From the NCBI GenBank assembly GCA_964415605.1, contig CAYQBA010000044.1, positions 1 through 27,333 of the forward strand: DNA of 27,333 nucleotides. Direction: 5' to 3'. This document shows, piece by piece, positions 16,367-25,429 of this stretch. The notes beneath the pieces were generated by a model. The model had not been told where the DNA came from and did no database searches. It saw only the letters and a list, made by a program, of their open reading frames with translations. The position numbers and the translations under genes were made by a program. Origin of the DNA: UCB3 sp964415605. Lineage in GTDB: Bacteria > Chloroflexota > Anaerolineae > Epilineales > Epilineaceae. Position 1 is the first letter of the stretch, and every line of letters starts with the position of its first letter.

Positions 16367-17644
16367 TCAGCGCGCGGCCAGGTGGGCGGGGGGCGATGTG
16401 TCGCGGCAGATCAGCCCGCAGAGGTACTCGCCCTCCGGGAAGCCGAGTCGGACCGGGTGGTCCGGCGGCTGGGCGAGGCGCGCCACGATCTGCGGGTCGC
16501 GGCCCGCGTCGACTGCCGCCGAGAACACAATCTTCTGGAAGAGCTCGGCCGGGACCCGGCCCGAGCACGAGAACGTCGCCAGGATCCCGCCTGGCCGCAG
16601 GATCTGCAAGGCCACGCGGTTGGCGTCCTTGTAGGCGCGCGCCGCGCGCTCGACCTGCGCGGCCGAGGCGGCGAGCTTCGGGGGGTCGAGGATGACGGCG
16701 TCGAACGACTCGCCCAGTGCCCGGCAGCGCCGGAGGTAGCTGAAGCCGTCGGCCTCGACGACGTCCGCAGGGTCACTCGGCAGGCCGTTGATCTCGAGGT
16801 GGCGCCGCGCGCGGTCGAGGGCCGCTGCCGACGTGTCGACGTTGACCACGCGGCGGGCGCCAGCCGCCAGGGCGTGCACGGCAAAGCCTCCGGTGTAGCT
16901 GAACACGTTGAGCACCTCCCGCCCGCGGCACCACGCCGCCACGTGGCGCCGGTTGAGCCGCTGGTCGAGGTAGAACCCGGTCTTGTGGCCTTCGCGGATG
17001 TCGACGTCAAACCGCAGCGGCCGGCCGTCTGGCCCCGGCTCTTCGATCGTGACAACCGGCGGCGGCGCCGCGCCATGCCGGACACCGACTTCCGGCGTCA
17101 GCCCTTCCTTGGCGCGCACGTCGACGTCGCTGCGCTCGTACACGCCGGTCGGCGGCCGGCCGGCCGCGGTCAGGACGTCGACGAGGGTGGCGACGATGAG
17201 ATCCTTGCGCTGGTCGACGCCAAGCGTCAGGGCCTGGATCACCACCCAATCGCCGTAGGCGTCGACGACGAGCCCCGGCAGCCCGTCGGACTCGGCGTTG
17301 ACCAGGCGGCGACCAGCGGCGGGCAGCCAAGGGTCGTCGCCACCGGTTGGCTCGCACCGCGCCGCGACGGCCTGCGTCAGCGCCCGGTGCCAGAAGCCCG
17401 CGTCGATGGCCGCGCCTGGATCCCACGAGAACAGGCGCACCGCGATCTGCGAGCTCGGGTTGAACAGGCCGCGCGCGACGAACGCCCCGGCCGACGTCAC
17501 GACGTCGACCTCGCCGCCCGGCGCGGCCACGCCGTCGATGCGCGCGATGGCGCCGGAGAACACCCACGGGTGGCGGTGCAGCGCGGACTTTTCGCGGCCA
17601 GCCCTCAGGTGGACCCGCGGGACGGTGGGAGAGGAGGTGCTCAT
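16367..17644 (-). CDS. rlmI: 23S rRNA m5C methyltransferase, RlmI family
   Basis: A 425-residue SAM-dependent enzyme that methylates a cytosine of 23S rRNA (C1962 in E. coli numbering). It has an N-terminal PUA RNA-binding domain (about 10-85), a central EEHXXX-like region with GHKTGFYLDQR (219-229), and the Rossmann methyltransferase domain with NVFSYTGGFAVHAL (246-259), VNVD (267-270), LDPPK (319-323) and FSCSG (358-362). Cys360 is a candidate catalytic residue. The start at 17644 gives the full family N-terminus; no Shine-Dalgarno sequence precedes it, so the message may be leaderless or poorly initiated. It is the first gene of an operon with the AI-2E permease (11-base gap) and the VIT/VWA gene. 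The 335 bases upstream are shared with the divergent VWA giant gene. Confidence 0.93.
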   Translation of the reverse strand: MSTSSPTVPRVHLRAGREKSALHRHPWVFSGAIARIDGVAAPGGEVDVVTSAGAFVARGLFNPSSQIAVRLFSWDPGAAIDAGFWHRALTQAVAARCEPTGGDDPWLPAAGRRLVNAESDGLPGLVVDAYGDWVVIQALTLGVDQRKDLIVATLVDVLTAAGRPPTGVYERSDVDVRAKEGLTPEVGVRHGAAPPPVVTIEEPGPDGRPLRFDVDIREGHKTGFYLDQRLNRRHVAAWCRGREVLNVFSYTGGFAVHALAAGARRVVNVDTSAAALDRARRHLEINGLPSDPADVVEADGFSYLRRCRALGESFDAVILDPPKLAASAAQVERAARAYKDANRVALQILRPGGILATFSCSGRVPAELFQKIVFSAAVDAGRDPQIVARLAQPPDHPVRLGFPEGEYLCGLICRDTSPPAHLAAR

Positions 17645-17979
17645 GACCGCGAATCATGCGCGACCGGAGCACGCGGGTCAACCCGCGGCGGCGGCGGACT
17701 GCGGCAGCACGCGGGCACGGTCCGGGGAGCAAAAGCACCGCCGCCGCGTCGGGATGGAACCCCGAGGGGGTGCGCGAGGCCGGGGACGCCCGTCACGGTC
17801 GGCACGACCCGTTCGTCATGGGGGCTGTCTCATGGCATACTGTTTCTTATCGGCGCGACTTCGACGCTTTCCATCACTGCCACCCCCGCAACCTCCGCTG
17901 ACCGGGTAGCGACCGCGCCGTCGCGGCGTCGGAACATCGCGCACGCCGCCCGCGCTGGTTCGGACACAAGGAGGCAGCG
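17645..17979. other. Divergent intergenic region between rlmI and the large VWA gene
   Basis: 335 bases with no convincing gene. A possible plus-strand promoter lies at 17813-17841: TCGTCA, 17 bases, then CATACT. It precedes AAGGAGG at 17968-17974, which serves the ATG at 17980. No clear promoter for rlmI was found on the minus strand. Short open frames here lack recognisable domains or a ribosome site. Confidence 0.4.
17813..17841 (+). promoter_or_regulatory. Candidate promoter of the large VWA gene
   Basis: TCGTCA (17813-17818; four of six to TTGACA) and CATACT (17836-17841; four of six to TATAAT) stand 17 bases apart. The -10 is identical to that of the DUF2339 promoter in this window. 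A leader of about 130 bases would result. Confidence 0.35.
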
Positions 17980-20900
17980 ATGGCAGCTTCACCCCCACCC
18001 AGCGTCGATCGCAAGTCCGTGACGGAGCGATCGCCCTCGCGGCGCCCTCGGTGGATCCTCGTCGGGCTCATCGTCCTCGTCGCCGCGCCCGTCGCGCGCG
18101 GCGCGCTCGGCACGGCGAGCGCCGGACTCGATGTCGCCGCTGCGGTCAACGCGGCGTGCGGCTCGCCGAACCCCTTCCTTGCCACCACCCGCCACGTCAA
18201 CGACGTGGACGACGAGCACCCGAACGAGCGCCCGGTGGTCGTGGCATTCCGCGACACACCGGGCGACGACGCGGGTGCCCAGCTGCCGCTCGCGACCTAC
18301 GCGCAGGTCGGCAGCGTCCACGGCCTGGCCTTCGACGCGGCGCGCCAGCGGTTGTACGCCGCCGCGTTCACCCGGCGCGGTTCGCTGTTCCCCCCGGGAG
18401 GGCCCGGGACCATCTTCAGCATCGACCTGGCCACGGGCTCGGTGCAGCGCCTGACCACCCTCACGGCCGGCCCGGCCACGCTCCACGGCCTGTCGCGCGA
18501 CCGCGACGCGGCCGGCGGCGCGTGGGTCGGTCGATCAGGCCTGGGCGACATCATCCTCTCGGACGACGGCGCCATGCTCTTCGCCGCCAACCTTCACGAC
18601 GGGCGCGTGCACCGCGTGGCGGCGACGACGGGTGCCAGCCTGGGGAGCTTCGCGCACGGCGGGGCCGGCGCGCCCTGGGGCGCGGATGCCCGCGCGTTCG
18701 GGCTCGCCCGCGAGGGCGACTGGCTGTACCACGGGGTCGTCGAGCCGCTCGGGGCGACGGCGTCCGTGACGATCCCCATCGGGCACATCTACCGCTCGCG
18801 CGGCGACGGCCAGGACATGCGCGAGGTGGCGAGGTTCCCGCTGGACCCCATCGCCCCGCGGAGCATGACCATCGACCCATGGTCGCCGTCCGATATCCCT
18901 GCCATCAGCACGATCGGGTTCCTCGAGACCGGCGAGATGGTCGTCGGCGTGCGCAACCTGCGCCTCGATGCCGAGATCGACGCCTTCCCCGCCCGGCGGG
19001 GAGATCTCCTGGTGGGCACCCGCACGGGCGACACGTGGCAGGTGCGGCCCGACCCGGAGCGTTTCGAGGACACGATCGGGGGGGAGGACGAGGCGACGAC
19101 GGGGGCGTTCGCCGTGCTGCCGGGGCTGGGGCTCATCGCCGCCGGCGGGCATGGCGCGCCAGGTGCCGGCGACGCGAACGCGGTCGTCTGGGCCGACGCG
19201 GACTCCGGGCTGCAGCTGCGCGAAGAGCCTCTGCCGCCCGACGGCGCGTCGGGCACGTGGCCGGCGCTCGCCGGGCTCGGGGACGTAGCGCTGCTGTGCG
19301 CGGCCGACCAGCCGCTCGATCCTGACCTCGTCGCCTCGGCGACGGCCGAGGCGGCCTGGTTGGGCACGGCTACCCAGGCGGCGCGCCTGACGGAGGTCGC
19401 CGTGCGCGGTACGACGGTCGCCGCCGCCAACACGGCCCTGGCGCCCACGCGCGCGGCCCTCGCCACCGCCGCCGCGGAGGTGACGGTGCCGGTGCCGACC
19501 GCCACCGCCGCAGCCAGGCTGCATGGGCTCGTGACGTCCGCGTGCGCCGGAGACGACCCGTACTACGTCATGGCCAACCCGCCCGGCTTCTCCTACCAGC
19601 CCATGTCTGGCCGCGAGCCGGCCATCGCGGTGTTCAACCGCGAGCGCAACCGACTGCCCGTGACGCTGGCCCTCTCGAAGGACGTGGGTCACGTCTTCGG
19701 CCTCGCCGCCGACGGCCTGCGGGGTCACGTGTATGCCGCGGCGCTCGGCTACGGCGTGGCGAGGCTGGGCATGGGCGGACAGGGCGCGATCTATCGCGTC
19801 GACGTCGCCACGGGATCCGTGGTCGTGTGGACCGAGATCGACGCCGGCCCGCCGAGCGAGCTCCGCGCCCGCTCGCGCGACGCCGCGCTGTCGGGCTTCG
19901 GCGACATCGACATCGACGATGCCGCCTCGACGTTGTTCGCGGTGAACAACTTCGACAAGCGCATCTACCGGTTCGCGCTGCCCGACGGCACGCTGCTGGG
20001 GTCGTTCGCCAACGGCACGGCAGACGAGGCATGGGCGGACTACGCGCGTCCGTTCGCCATCGGCTACTTCGACGGCTGGCTGTATCACGGCGTCACAACG
20101 CCGCACCTCGTCACCGAGGCGATCGTCTTCCGATCGCGTCCGGATGGCTCCGCCATGTCCGAGGTCGCGCGCTTCCGGTGGGACTATCGCAGCCCGAACT
20201 TCCGGCCCGATGCGGTGGTGGCGACCGCGACGACCCTGTCGAACGACTTCGACCCGGCCACCGGCGCCTCCGCAACGGGGCGGGGTGCGCCAGTCCGCGG
20301 CCAGGTCGACCACGTGGCGGGCCGTGGCCCCGCTCCCCAGCAGTGGCGGCCGCTGCCGTCCGATGCCGTGATGTCCGACATCGAGTTTCGCCCGAACGGC
20401 GACCTCATCATCGGCATGCGCAACTGGCTCGCCGGCCTGCGCGGCAGCATCATGCCGACCGAGCGGATTGCCACCGGTTGGCGCGTGATCATCAACCCCC
20501 GGTTCTACCTGGACGACTGGAGCCGCCGGATGCTGACGATGGGCAGCTTAGCGCGGGTACCGGGGGCCGACCGCGTTGTGTCGTCCTTCTCTGGCGTGCC
20601 GGAATGGTACTCACCGGCGGCCGCCTGGTACGACAACCAGGACGGGCGCGTCATCGATGCGCGCGGCGTGTTCCCCCATTCCGGCGTCAAGCACACGAAT
20701 CTGGGCGACATCGAGCTGCTCTGCCCTCTGTCCGTGCCAATCGCCACGCCATCGCAGATGCCCACCGAGGCCCCCACCGGAACCCCGACAGACACGCCGA
20801 CGCCGGAGCCGTCGCCAAGCCCGACCGCGCCGCCGCCTCCGACGGCGACGCCCACGCCGAGCCAGACCCACACGCCGCGCGCAACCGCGTCGCCGACCCC

Positions 20901-21567
20901 GAGCCTGACGCCGACCCCTGGCCGACTCTACCTCCCGCTCGCCTTGCGCGAGGACTGCGTGCCCGGTGCGCAGAGCGTGGACGTCGCGCTGGTGATCGAC
21001 GCGTCCACGTCCATGCGCGACGACCGCACCGCCACCGGGCGCACCAAGTTCGCCGCGGCGATCGAGGCGGCCGGCGACTTCGTGTCGCTCCTGAGGCTTC
21101 CGCGCGATCAGGCGGCCGTGATCGTCTTCAACAGCGACGCGCAGGTGGTGCAGGGGCTGACCGGCAGCGGCCCCGACCTCGCCACAGCGCTCGCGCGCAT
21201 CCCTGACCTTGTGCGGCAGCAGACCCGGATCGACCTCGGGATCGCGGCCGGGCACGCCGAGCTCACGGGCCCGCGGCACAACCCGGCCAGCCAGCCGGTG
21301 TTGATCTTGCTGACCGACGGCCTCGCGAACCCCGAGCCGGCCGCGACGGCGGTCCAGCGCGCGGGGGCGGCGAAGGCCGCCGGCGTCACCGTCTTCACGA
21401 TCGGCCTGGGGCGGGACGACGCGCTGAACGTGGTCGAGCTCGCCCAGATCGCGAGCCGGCCGGCGTACTACTACCATGCACCCGACGGCGAAGATCTCCT
21501 GACGATCTACCGCACCATCGGCGTCGAGATCCCGTGCCCGGCGCACCAGTTCTGGGGGCAGCGTTGA
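17980..21567 (+). CDS. Large exported protein with duplicated propeller-like region and C-terminal VWA domain
   Basis: A 1195-residue surface or secreted protein. A basic N-terminus and a hydrophobic segment (about 23-41, WILVGLIVLVAAPVARG) form a signal or anchor. Two related regions follow (about 60-455 and 522-925). Each begins at a Cys and shares aligned motifs such as VGSVHGLAFD/VGHVFGLAAD, IFSIDLATGSV/IYRVDVATGSV, LFAANLHDGRVHR/LFAVNNFDKRIYR and GDWLYHGV/DGWLYHGV, consistent with beta-propeller blades. Between them is an Ala/Thr-rich helical linker (about 455-515). A Pro/Thr linker (about 928-981) leads to LYLPLALR (983-990) and a VWA domain with DASTS (1007-1011) and Asp1113 in TDG. 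The start is set by AAGGAGG at 17968-17974. Adhesion or ligand binding is likely but unproven; no enzyme motif was found. Confidence 0.88.
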   Translation: MAASPPPSVDRKSVTERSPSRRPRWILVGLIVLVAAPVARGALGTASAGLDVAAAVNAACGSPNPFLATTRHVNDVDDEHPNERPVVVAFRDTPGDDAGAQLPLATYAQVGSVHGLAFDAARQRLYAAAFTRRGSLFPPGGPGTIFSIDLATGSVQRLTTLTAGPATLHGLSRDRDAAGGAWVGRSGLGDIILSDDGAMLFAANLHDGRVHRVAATTGASLGSFAHGGAGAPWGADARAFGLAREGDWLYHGVVEPLGATASVTIPIGHIYRSRGDGQDMREVARFPLDPIAPRSMTIDPWSPSDIPAISTIGFLETGEMVVGVRNLRLDAEIDAFPARRGDLLVGTRTGDTWQVRPDPERFEDTIGGEDEATTGAFAVLPGLGLIAAGGHGAPGAGDANAVVWADADSGLQLREEPLPPDGASGTWPALAGLGDVALLCAADQPLDPDLVASATAEAAWLGTATQAARLTEVAVRGTTVAAANTALAPTRAALATAAAEVTVPVPTATAAARLHGLVTSACAGDDPYYVMANPPGFSYQPMSGREPAIAVFNRERNRLPVTLALSKDVGHVFGLAADGLRGHVYAAALGYGVARLGMGGQGAIYRVDVATGSVVVWTEIDAGPPSELRARSRDAALSGFGDIDIDDAASTLFAVNNFDKRIYRFALPDGTLLGSFANGTADEAWADYARPFAIGYFDGWLYHGVTTPHLVTEAIVFRSRPDGSAMSEVARFRWDYRSPNFRPDAVVATATTLSNDFDPATGASATGRGAPVRGQVDHVAGRGPAPQQWRPLPSDAVMSDIEFRPNGDLIIGMRNWLAGLRGSIMPTERIATGWRVIINPRFYLDDWSRRMLTMGSLARVPGADRVVSSFSGVPEWYSPAAAWYDNQDGRVIDARGVFPHSGVKHTNLGDIELLCPLSVPIATPSQMPTEAPTGTPTDTPTPEPSPSPTAPPPPTATPTPSQTHTPRATASPTPSLTPTPGRLYLPLALREDCVPGAQSVDVALVIDASTSMRDDRTATGRTKFAAAIEAAGDFVSLLRLPRDQAAVIVFNSDAQVVQGLTGSGPDLATALARIPDLVRQQTRIDLGIAAGHAELTGPRHNPASQPVLILLTDGLANPEPAATAVQRAGAAKAAGVTVFTIGLGRDDALNVVELAQIASRPAYYYHAPDGEDLLTIYRTIGVEIPCPAHQFWGQR

Positions 21568-21614
21568 GCGCGGCTTCGCCCGCGTCATGCAACGGGAAAC
21601 GGTGTCAACGCCGA

Positions 21615-21643
21615 CGGCCCAAACGCGGATACCGCGTGGGCCG
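21615..21643. terminator. Hairpin between the convergent VWA and zinc-ribbon genes
   Basis: CGGCCC (21615-21620) pairs with GGGCCG (21638-21643) and, inside it, ACGCGG (21623-21628) pairs with CCGCGT (21632-21637) around loop ATA, leaving an AA bulge. The 12-bp GC-rich stem lies in the 153-base convergent gap, so it is a likely bidirectional terminator, without a T-tract. Confidence 0.5.
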
Positions 21644-21720
21644 CCATCGACGGCCGGCGCTTCGAGACCAACCGTGACGCCTGCCGGACCCCGCGGTCGC
21701 TCCCAGCGAGCCCGCCGCGA

Positions 21721-22416
21721 TCAGCGCCGCCGCTCGCGGCGCTCCTTGGGGACGCCGAGGAACCCGCGCAAGATGCCCGGCAGGACGAACATGCCGATGA
21801 AGAAGCCTGGCGCGCCCATCAAGCGGGTCAACGCGATGACGCCGATGATCCACACCACGGCGAACAACAGCCGCAGCTCCTGAGTGGGCTGCGCGGCCGG
21901 TGGCGCCGATACCTCGGGCGCAGGGGTGGTGGTCGCGGGCGCGGATCGGGCTGGCGCCGGGGCGCGTGCCGCGCGGCCGGTGGCTTTGGACGGGGCGGGC
22001 GCGGCAGCCTCCACCGCCGGCGGGGGCTGCGCGCGCACCCGCAGCGGCCGGCGGAAGTGCGCCACGATGCGGTCCGGGGCGCGGTCGTCCACCGTCGTAT
22101 CGTGCAGCGCCCAGCCGTCGACGGCTTCGGCGCGCGCGACGCGGTCGACGTCCATCGGCGCGCACGAGACCGCCTTCTCTTCGTAGACGGCCGGCGCGGC
22201 CGCCTCTGCCGCCGCTCCGACCGGTTCCAGATCGAGCAGCGCGCCGCACCCTTCGCATACCGCGGCGCCCGACAGGCCGGCCGCACCGGCAAACACCTGG
22301 CCGGGCTGCATCGGGCGGCCGCAGCGCGGGCAGCGGAGCGCCGCCGGCTCGGGGGACACCGGCATTCGGTTCAGGGCAGGCTCGTTGCTCTCCATCGTCG
22401 ACCCCATCATCTTCAC
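21721..22416 (-). CDS. Zinc-ribbon membrane protein of unknown function
   Basis: A 231-residue protein. The N-terminal part has two CxxC pairs, CPRCG (29-33) and CEGCG (54-58), that would form one zinc ribbon. The middle is soluble with a Pro/Ala-rich linker (about 125-175). The C-terminal end has one or two membrane spans (about 183-218, LLFAVVWIIGVIALTRLMGAPGFFIGMFVLPGIL) and a basic tail (KERRERRR). This suggests a membrane-anchored protein with a cytosolic zinc ribbon; I cannot name a family beyond that. The start is uncertain: GTG at 22416, ATG at 22410 or 22407, or ATG at 22395 (MESNEPALNRMP). No strong ribosome site distinguishes them. It is the next gene after ugd on the minus strand, 112 bases downstream. 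Confidence 0.7.
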   Translation of the reverse strand: MKMMGSTMESNEPALNRMPVSPEPAALRCPRCGRPMQPGQVFAGAAGLSGAAVCEGCGALLDLEPVGAAAEAAAPAVYEEKAVSCAPMDVDRVARAEAVDGWALHDTTVDDRAPDRIVAHFRRPLRVRAQPPPAVEAAAPAPSKATGRAARAPAPARSAPATTTPAPEVSAPPAAQPTQELRLLFAVVWIIGVIALTRLMGAPGFFIGMFVLPGILRGFLGVPKERRERRR

Positions 22417-22528
22417 CCCGGCGGCGCGGGCCCTCGGTACCCGGGCCGCGGCCGCGGCCCCGTCGTCACATGCGCCTTACGCAGCCTGTCTTGGGCGGGT
22501 TGCCGTGGCCGCGCGGCCCGGCGCTGCG

Positions 22529-23974
22529 CTATCCCTGCGCCGAGGCGACGGCACGGCTGGACGCCGCGCCGTTCGGGCTCGCCAGCAGCTCCGCGTGGCC
22601 GAGATGGCACGGGCCGCCCACGGCGAGGTAATCGTACCCCTTGGCCACGAGCGTGTCGAAGTCGTGGATCATCCGCCGGCCGTCGATGACGAGGTACGGC
22701 GGCGGCACGATCTCCATGATGGTGTGCGACAGGCCGCGGAACTCCTCCCAGTCCGTCGAGATGAAGAGCCCGTCGCTGCCGCGGATCGCCTCGGCGGCCG
22801 AGTCGTGATACGAGATGCGGTCGAAAAGGTGGTTCGTGTCGGGGTTGAACCACGTCCGGCGCGCCTCTTCCGCCGCGAGCGGGTCGTAGGCGCGGATCGC
22901 CTTGACGCCGCGGCCGAGGAGCGATTCCACGACCTTCAGCGCGGCCGAGTCGCGCATGTCGTTGGTGCGCTTCTTGAACGCCAGGCCCATCAGCGCGATG
23001 GTCTTCTGGTTGAAGCTGAAGCCCGCCTCGTGGATCGCCCGGTCGACCAGGTACGTCTTCTGGTACTCATTGATGTTGTAGACCGCTTGCAGCAGGTCGG
23101 TGCTCCGACCGGCGCGGTTGAGCTGGTAGATCAGGCTCTGGATGTCCTTGCCGAAGCAGCTGCCGCCCGCCCCGTTGCTGACGTACGAGCCCCACGTGCT
23201 GATCCGGCCGTCGGCCGTGACGCCGAGCTTGAGATCCTCCATCCGCACATTGGGCATGGCCTCGGAGACGCGTGCGCCGACGCCGTTCCAAAATGAGATG
23301 TAGGTGAGGAGCAACGTGTTGCCGATGTACTTGATCGCCTCGGCGGTTTCGGGCGTCGTCTCGAGGTAGCGGATCCGCACGTGGTTGACGAACTGCGGGT
23401 ACACCCGCCGCAGGATCTCGAAGTCGGCCTCGGTGTCGGCGCCGACGACGACCCGGTCGGGGCTCCGCGAGTCGGTCACGGCGTTGCCCTGGGCCAGGAA
23501 CTCCGGGTTCGACGCAACGCCGGCGTTCTCGACCCCGTGCTCCGCCAGGATCTCCCGCAGGAGGCGCGCCGTGCCGATGGGCACCGTGCTCTTGTTGACG
23601 AGGACGACGCGGCGCCTGTCGGCTCGCCGCGCGAGGAGCTCCCCGACGTGGTTGGCCGCGCTGAGGTAGTGCGTCAGGTCGGACGAGCCGTCGCGGTTGG
23701 GCGGGGTGTTGAGGCACAAGAAGAAGGCCTCGGTGCCCTCGACGACGCCGGTGATGTCGGTGGTGAAGTGCAGGTAGCGGTCGATCGACTCGGCGATCGA
23801 TGCCGCCAGCCCGGGCTCGTTGACGTAGCGCTCGATCTGCGCGGCGTCGCCGCTGCGATAGGCCGCGATGCGCGTGGCGTCGATGTCGTACGCGTACACC
23901 TCGTGGCCGTACTCGGCCATGACGGCGGCATGCGTCAGGCCGACGAATCCGGTTCCGACGACGATGATCTTCAT
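22529..23974 (-). CDS. ugd: UDP-glucose 6-dehydrogenase family protein
   Basis: A 481-residue cytosolic enzyme oxidising UDP-glucose (or a related UDP-sugar) to the uronic acid with two NAD+. The N-terminal Rossmann motif GTGFVG is at 7-12. NTPP (89-92) and KSTVPIGT (128-135) are in the NAD domain, NPEFL (156-160) precedes the substrate site, and Lys215 and Asn219 are in the helix AEAIKYIGNT. The catalytic Cys273 is in GGSCFGKD. The C-terminal UDP-binding part has GLAFKKRTNDMRDS. The helix after Lys215 (TYISFWNGVGARVSEAMPNV) departs from the common FANEIANLCE pattern, so this may be a subfamily with a different UDP-sugar. ATG 23974 fits the family N-terminus better than TTG 23983. Its product would join galE in surface-glycan precursor supply. 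Confidence 0.92.
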   Translation of the reverse strand: MKIIVVGTGFVGLTHAAVMAEYGHEVYAYDIDATRIAAYRSGDAAQIERYVNEPGLAASIAESIDRYLHFTTDITGVVEGTEAFFLCLNTPPNRDGSSDLTHYLSAANHVGELLARRADRRRVVLVNKSTVPIGTARLLREILAEHGVENAGVASNPEFLAQGNAVTDSRSPDRVVVGADTEADFEILRRVYPQFVNHVRIRYLETTPETAEAIKYIGNTLLLTYISFWNGVGARVSEAMPNVRMEDLKLGVTADGRISTWGSYVSNGAGGSCFGKDIQSLIYQLNRAGRSTDLLQAVYNINEYQKTYLVDRAIHEAGFSFNQKTIALMGLAFKKRTNDMRDSAALKVVESLLGRGVKAIRAYDPLAAEEARRTWFNPDTNHLFDRISYHDSAAEAIRGSDGLFISTDWEEFRGLSHTIMEIVPPPYLVIDGRRMIHDFDTLVAKGYDYLAVGGPCHLGHAELLASPNGAASSRAVASAQG

Positions 23975-24060
23975 GGGGTTCAATGCCTCGGCGAAATCAA
24001 GCGAAACGACACGGACGTGGACGAGTCAGCCGCAAGCTTGGCGTGGACGGACGACCGTGA

Positions 24061-24090
24061 AGTCTACCACCGAGGTCGTGGCCCGGACAA
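24061..24090 (-). promoter_or_regulatory. Candidate promoter of ugd
   Basis: On the minus strand TTGTCC (24090 to 24085) is followed after 18 bases by TAGACT (24066 to 24061). Each resembles its consensus box in four positions. The predicted start near 24054 leaves a leader of about 80 bases. The rest of the 234-base gap to the reductase gene shows no other clear element. Confidence 0.35.
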
Positions 24091-24208
24091 CACGCCGGTC
24101 CGCGCCTGTCGCTGTCGCATCGCCATCTCGTCGCCGCTCATCGTCGACGGCGGGTGATCGCGAGTCGCCGCCTCTTGGTGGTGCGTTGACCGCCTCCGGC
24201 GACGGCCA

Positions 24209-25429
24209 TCACACGAGCAGGGCCGCCAGGCTGCCTGGCGCCAGCGCGCGCGTCTTGGGATACGCGCCGCCGACGACGCCGATGACCATGTTCGCGAACG
24301 CCGGTCGGCGCTCTGCCTGCCGCACGATCCGGTTGATCACCCATGGCCGCGTCATGGCCGCCTGCACCCACTGGCCCACGCGGAAGCTCCAGGCGAGCTC
24401 GCGCCGCCACGCCCGCTCGTAGGCCATGAGCCCCGCCGGCGACCAGTCCCCGGCCAGCAGCGTCTCGCCGGCGAGGCGGCCCGACAGGAGCGCGTTGCCG
24501 ATGCCCTCGCCGGACACGGGATCGATGAGGCATGCGGCGTCGCCGCACAGCAACCAGCCCGGGCCCGCCGTCCGGCCCGCCTGCGAGCCGAAGGTCAGCG
24601 GCCAACCCTTGACGGCGCTGACCCGCCGCGCCCCGCCCAGCCAGCGGCGGGCCATGGGATCGCGCGCGACGAACCGGTCGAGGAGCCCGCGGAGGTCGTC
24701 GTCGGCCGCCTTGAGGGCGTCGAGCCGGAGCCCGACGCCGACGTTGGCGCCGGTCGGGGAGATCGGAAACACCCACCCGTAGCCGGGCTGGACAAACTCG
24801 GCGAAGCTGAACTCCGCGAGCGGCACGGGCTCCGGCAAGTCGTCGTAGTAGGCGCGCACGGCGAAGGCCTTGCGGTCCGGCGCGCCGGGCCGGCCGACCG
24901 CCCGCGACACCGGGTCGTGCTCGCCGCCGCAGCCGATGACGACGTCGGCGCGGACGGTGCGGCCGTCCGCGCAGCGGACGCCGACGACATGATCCGCGCC
25001 GTCGACGGTCTCACGGACGATCGCACTCACGCGGGCGCCCTCGCGCAGCTCCGCGCCGGCTTCGACCGCCGCTTGAATGAGCGCGTGATCGAGGACCAGG
25101 CGCGGGATGCAGAACGTGTGGTCGGCGAACCCCGGCAGGCTGCCGTCCCGCAGCGTCAGCGCGACGCGGCACCCCGACGGCCCGGCCAGGCCCATGCCGT
25201 GGAACGTGGCGCGCGACACGGCCCGGACCCGCGGCAGGAGGCCGAGGGCCTCGAGCTCGCGGTAGCAGTCGAGCCCGAGCGCATCGCCGCAGGTCTTGTC
25301 GCGCGGGAACCGCGCGGCGTCCAGAACGAGGACGTCGACCCCGCCGCGGGCCAGGGTCAGGGCCGCGGCGGCGCCCGCCGGCCCGCCGCCGACGACCACG
25401 ACCCGGCGCCGCTCCACGGCCGCCGTCAC
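24209..25429 (-). CDS. Geranylgeranyl reductase family FAD-dependent oxidoreductase
   Basis: A 406-residue flavoprotein of the geranylgeranyl reductase/digeranylgeranylglycerophospholipid reductase group, which saturate double bonds of isoprenoid chains. The N-terminal FAD-binding motif VVVGGGPAGAAAA is at 11-23, followed by the family-typical FPRDKTCGDAL (41-51). The second FAD motif WLLCGDAACLIDPVSGEGIG occurs near 310 and is followed by the membrane-associated C-terminal region. The only start consistent with the FAD motif is GTG 25429, which overlaps the stop of the TPR gene as GTGA. An open frame continues to 25939 but would run through the TPR gene in another frame. The substrate could be a quinone or carotenoid side chain, or a lipid carrier; the sequence does not decide. 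Confidence 0.9.
   Translation of the reverse strand: MTAAVERRRVVVVGGGPAGAAAALTLARGGVDVLVLDAARFPRDKTCGDALGLDCYRELEALGLLPRVRAVSRATFHGMGLAGPSGCRVALTLRDGSLPGFADHTFCIPRLVLDHALIQAAVEAGAELREGARVSAIVRETVDGADHVVGVRCADGRTVRADVVIGCGGEHDPVSRAVGRPGAPDRKAFAVRAYYDDLPEPVPLAEFSFAEFVQPGYGWVFPISPTGANVGVGLRLDALKAADDDLRGLLDRFVARDPMARRWLGGARRVSAVKGWPLTFGSQAGRTAGPGWLLCGDAACLIDPVSGEGIGNALLSGRLAGETLLAGDWSPAGLMAYERAWRRELAWSFRVGQWVQAAMTRPWVINRIVRQAERRPAFANMVIGVVGGAYPKTRALAPGSLAALLV

Noticed and set aside
16356..16568. N-terminal extension of the AI-2E permease
   Set aside because: The extension is Pro/Arg-rich, lies within rlmI in another frame, and family members begin near the ATG at 16355.
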